A DNA stretch of 6,743 bases from Ruminococcus sp. (GTDB lineage Bacteria; Bacillota_A; Clostridia; Oscillospirales; Ruminococcaceae), in contig JAFOMV010000153.1 in the NCBI GenBank assembly GCA_017418765.1, positions 1 to 6,743 of the forward strand, in the 5' to 3' direction. The notes under the pieces were generated by a model, which was not told the origin of the DNA, made no database searches, and saw nothing but the letters and a program-made list of their open reading frames with translations. A program made the translations under genes and the position numbers. Below are positions 3,961 to 6,743 of this stretch, one piece after another (the stretch's first letter is position 1; each line of letters starts with the position of its first letter).

Positions 3961-6743
3961 TCAGTCGTTTCCGTAGAGCTTTGTGAGTCTTGTAAGGTAA
4001 TCGTAACGATCCTTAGCGTTCTCAACAGCAGCGTCAAAGAGCTTCTCTGCTCTCTCAGGGTTAGAACGTGCAAGTGAATTGTAACGTACTTCGCCCATGA
4101 GGAAGTTCTTGTACTCATCAACGTTTGGAGCCTTGGAATCAAGGATGAATGGGTTCTTGCCCTCAGCCTTGAGTGTTGGGTTGTATCTGTAAAGATGCCA
4201 GTAACCAGCCTCAACAGCCTTCTTCTCCTCAGCCTGAGCAGTAGCCATACCTGTCTTGATACCGTGGTTGATACAAGGAGCATAGCAGATAACGATAGAT
4301 GGTCCATCGTATGCCTCAGCCTCAGCGAATGCCTTGATACACTGAGCCATGTTAGCGCCCATTGCAACGTGTGCAACGTAAACGTAGCCGTAGCTCATTG
4401 CGATACCAGCGAGGTCCTTCTTCTTCATTACCTTACCGGCAGCAGCGAACTGTGCGATAGCACCTGTAGGTGTAGACTTGGAAGCCTGTCCGCCTGTATT
4501 TGAGTAAACCTCAGTATCGAATACAAGGATATTTACGTTCTTGCCGGAAGCGATAACGTGGTCAAGACCGCCGAAACCGATATCGTAAGCCCAGCCGTCA
4601 CCGCCGAAGATCCACTGTGACTTCTTTGAGAGGTAATCCTTCTCAGCGAGGATAGCCTTAGCATCGTCGCATCCGCAAGCCTCAAGAGCAGCAACGAGGT
4701 TATCTGTAGCAACTGCGTTCTCAGCACCGTTGTTGTATGTCTCGAAGTACTTAGCTATAGCGTCCTTTACTTCCTGCTTCTCAGCCTTAGCCTCAAGAGC
4801 CTTTACCTTATCAGTAACTCTCTTTCTCAGAGTCTCCTGTGCGAGGTACATACCGTAACCGAACTCAGCGTTATCCTCAAAGAGTGAGTTAGACCAAGCA
4901 GGACCTCTGCCCTTCTTGTTTACTGTGTAAGGAGTTGAAGGAGCGGAACCACCCCAGATTGAAGAACAGCCTGTAGCGTTAGCGATCATCATTCTGTCGC
5001 CAAAGAGCTGTGTAACGAGCTTAGCGTAAGGAGTTTCGCCACAGCCGGCACAAGCGCCTGAGAATTCGAGGAGAGGCTGTCTGAACTGTGAGCCCTTAAC
5101 TGTCTCAGCCTTGAACTTAGCAGCAACTTCTTCCTTCTCGTCGATAGTTCTGCCGTAGTTGAATACTTCCTGCTGATCCATCTGTGAAGCTATAGGCTCC
5201 ATTGTGAGTGCCTTCTCCTTAGCAGGACATACGTTAGCACAAACGCCGCATCCTGTACAGTCAAGAGTTGAAACTGTCATAACGAACTTGAGATCGCCTA
5301 AAGCCGGCTTGAAGTCAGCAGACTTTGTCTGTGCAGGTGCCTTAGCAAGCTCATCAGCTGTCATAGCAACAGGTCTGATTACAGCGTGTGGACATACGTA
5401 AGCACACTGGTTACACTGGATACACTTTGAAGCATCCCATGAAGGAACCTTAACAGCGATACCACGCTTCTCGAAAGCAGCTGAGCCCTGTGGGAATGTA
5501 CCGTCTGCTCTGTCTACGAATGTAGAAACAGGGAGAGTGTCACCCTTCTGAGCGTTACATGGGATCTGGATGTTGTTAACGAAGTCCTGGAGTACCTTGT
5601 CATCGCAGGTTACAGGAGGCATACCCATCTGAGTATCCTTGCAGTTCTTCCACTCAGCAGGAACCTTTACCTCAACGATGTTCTGGTGACCTGCATCGAT
5701 AGCGTTCCAGTTCTTTTCAACTACGTCCTGACCCTTCTTGCTGTAAGAAGCTTCAGCAGCAGCCTTCATGTACTTGAGAGCATCCTCGAATGGGATGATG
5801 TTAGCAAGCTTGAAGAAAGCAGACTGGAGGATAGTATTGATACGTGTACCCATACCTGTTTCCTCACCGAGCTTAACACCGTTGATGATGTAGAACTTGA
5901 TGTTGTTCTCAGCGATGTATCTCTTAACCTGTCCCGGGAGGTTCTTATCGAGCTCATCCTCTGTCCAGATCGTGTTGAGGAGGAATGTACCGCCTGGCTT
6001 GATGTCAGAAACCATATCATACTTGTCGATATAGCTCTGGTTATGACAGGCAACGAAATCAGCCTTGTTGATGAGGTAAGTTGACTTGATAGGAGTCTTA
6101 CCGAAACGGAGGTGTGAAATTGTTACACCGCCTGACTTCTTTGAGTCATATGCGAAATATGCCTGAGCATAGAGATCTGTGTGGTCACCGATGATCTTGA
6201 TGGAGTTCTTGTTAGCACCAACAGTACCGTCTGAACCGAGGCCCCAGAACTTACAAGCTGTTGTGCCTGCAGGAGCTGAATCAGGGTTCTCCTCAAGAGG
6301 AAGTGAAAGGTTGGTAACATCATCGTTGATACCGATAGTGAATCTTGGCTTGGTTGTGTTCTTGAATACAGCAACGATCTGTGCAGGAACAGTATCCTTT
6401 GAACCAAGACCGTATCTGCCTGTGAATACAGGGATATCGTTGAACTTAGTACCCTTGAGAGCAGCAACTACATCGAGGTAGAGAGGCTCGCCGAGTGAAC
6501 CGGGCTCCTTAGTTCTGTCGAGAACAGAGATTCTCTTTACGCTGTCAGGGATAACTTCAACGAGCTTTTCAGCAACGAAAGGTCTGTACAGGCGAACCTT
6601 AACAAGACCGTACTTACCGCCCTTAGCGTTAAGGTAGTCGATAGTCTCCTCGATAGTCTCGTTAACAGAACCCATAGCGATGATGATATGCTCAGCATCA
6701 GCAGCACCGTAGTAGTTGAAGAGTTTGTAGTCAGTACCGATGA
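3961..6743 (-). CDS. nifJ: Pyruvate:ferredoxin (flavodoxin) oxidoreductase, N-terminus outside window
   Basis: Converts pyruvate, CoA and oxidised ferredoxin to acetyl-CoA, CO2 and reduced ferredoxin in the cytoplasm. The frame is open to the window edge (it begins ...IGTDYKLFNYYGAADAEHIII), so the ATG at 6675 is internal. 926 residues are visible; with a usual length near 1,170-1,180, about 250 N-terminal residues are missing. Numbering from the edge: domain II MGSVNETIEETIDYL (23-37); SKDTVP (114-119); gamma-type domain at about 160-340; EKR (424-426); two ferredoxin-type 4Fe-4S clusters, C440/443/446/450 and C495/498/501/505; proximal cluster C564, C567, C592 and probably C823 in PCINHG; thiamine diphosphate site GDGW (714-717) through N748. 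The chain ends soon after, at TKLYGND, without the long C-terminal extension of the Desulfovibrio africanus enzyme. Codon use looks strongly biased, as in highly expressed genes. The promoter is outside the window. Confidence 0.98.
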   Translation of the reverse strand, partial: IGTDYKLFNYYGAADAEHIIIAMGSVNETIEETIDYLNAKGGKYGLVKVRLYRPFVAEKLVEVIPDSVKRISVLDRTKEPGSLGEPLYLDVVAALKGTKFNDIPVFTGRYGLGSKDTVPAQIVAVFKNTTKPRFTIGINDDVTNLSLPLEENPDSAPAGTTACKFWGLGSDGTVGANKNSIKIIGDHTDLYAQAYFAYDSKKSGGVTISHLRFGKTPIKSTYLINKADFVACHNQSYIDKYDMVSDIKPGGTFLLNTIWTEDELDKNLPGQVKRYIAENNIKFYIINGVKLGEETGMGTRINTILQSAFFKLANIIPFEDALKYMKAAAEASYSKKGQDVVEKNWNAIDAGHQNIVEVKVPAEWKNCKDTQMGMPPVTCDDKVLQDFVNNIQIPCNAQKGDTLPVSTFVDRADGTFPQGSAAFEKRGIAVKVPSWDASKCIQCNQCAYVCPHAVIRPVAMTADELAKAPAQTKSADFKPALGDLKFVMTVSTLDCTGCGVCANVCPAKEKALTMEPIASQMDQQEVFNYGRTIDEKEEVAAKFKAETVKGSQFRQPLLEFSGACAGCGETPYAKLVTQLFGDRMMIANATGCSSIWGGSAPSTPYTVNKKGRGPAWSNSLFEDNAEFGYGMYLAQETLRKRVTDKVKALEAKAEKQEVKDAIAKYFETYNNGAENAVATDNLVAALEACGCDDAKAILAEKDYLSKKSQWIFGGDGWAYDIGFGGLDHVIASGKNVNILVFDTEVYSNTGGQASKSTPTGAIAQFAAAGKVMKKKDLAGIAMSYGYVYVAHVAMGANMAQCIKAFAEAEAYDGPSIVICYAPCINHGIKTGMATAQAEEKKAVEAGYWHLYRYNPTLKAEGKNPFILDSKAPNVDEYKNFLMGEVRYNSLARSNPERAEKLFDAAVENAKDRYDYLTRLTKLYGND

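Noticed and set aside
3849..4376. 175-aa minus-strand frame, including a 25-codon cysteine-containing tail after nifJ
   Set aside because: Overlaps nifJ on the same strand in another frame; low-complexity L/R/S/T composition reflects nifJ codon bias, and the tail has no ribosome site.
5686..6084. 132-aa plus-strand frame opposite nifJ
   Set aside because: Long antisense frames are expected opposite a gene with strongly biased codons; no ribosome site or domain seen.
6673..6675. ATG as the nifJ start
   Set aside because: The frame stays open upstream with family-typical sequence (YKLFNYYGAADAEH), and the N-terminal thiamine-domain part would be missing.

Overview
The window looks like chromosome from an anaerobic, moderate-GC Gram-positive gut or rumen bacterium, most likely a Ruminococcus-type Oscillospiraceae. 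This is inference, resting on a single-chain pyruvate:ferredoxin oxidoreductase with codon use typical of high expression, strong AGGAGG ribosome sites, textbook TTGACA/TATAAT promoters, and intergenic space filled with small GC-rich palindromic repeats. No rRNA, tRNA, CRISPR array, transposase or phage gene was seen.

Layout. Positions 1-260 hold no gene. They carry two 69-bp copies of a three-hairpin repeat, then a terminator for a gene to the left of the window. A perfect consensus promoter then drives a membrane-anchored metallophosphoesterase (354-1475), closed by a strong terminator. Positions 1513-1612 hold two palindromic elements ending in CCCTAC. At 1732-3009 lies a compact four-gene operon with its own promoter and a GTAAAG palindrome as likely operator. 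It encodes a 38-aa single-span membrane peptide, a 68-aa Xre-type regulator (probable GTG start overlapping the peptide gene) and two tandem 143-aa four-span membrane paralogues sharing a DERN loop motif. A separate four-span membrane protein (3101-3574) follows. Its ribosome site lies inside a 15-bp hairpin whose loop contains most of a probable extended -10 promoter. Positions 3579-3767 are a cluster of four more palindromic elements. A two-way terminator (3791-3822) ends the convergent nifJ gene, which fills the right 40% on the minus strand and runs off the window without its N-terminal part.

How the parts work together. nifJ is core energy metabolism: pyruvate to acetyl-CoA with reduced ferredoxin. 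The phosphoesterase probably acts outside the membrane. The 1811-3009 operon looks like a self-regulated regulator plus membrane-protein module of unknown purpose, and is the best candidate here for an uncharacterised system.

The most striking non-genic signal is in the repeats. Copies differ by paired, stem-preserving substitutions, and some share flanks but not cores, or cores but not flanks. This points to selection or a copying process that maintains the hairpins themselves.
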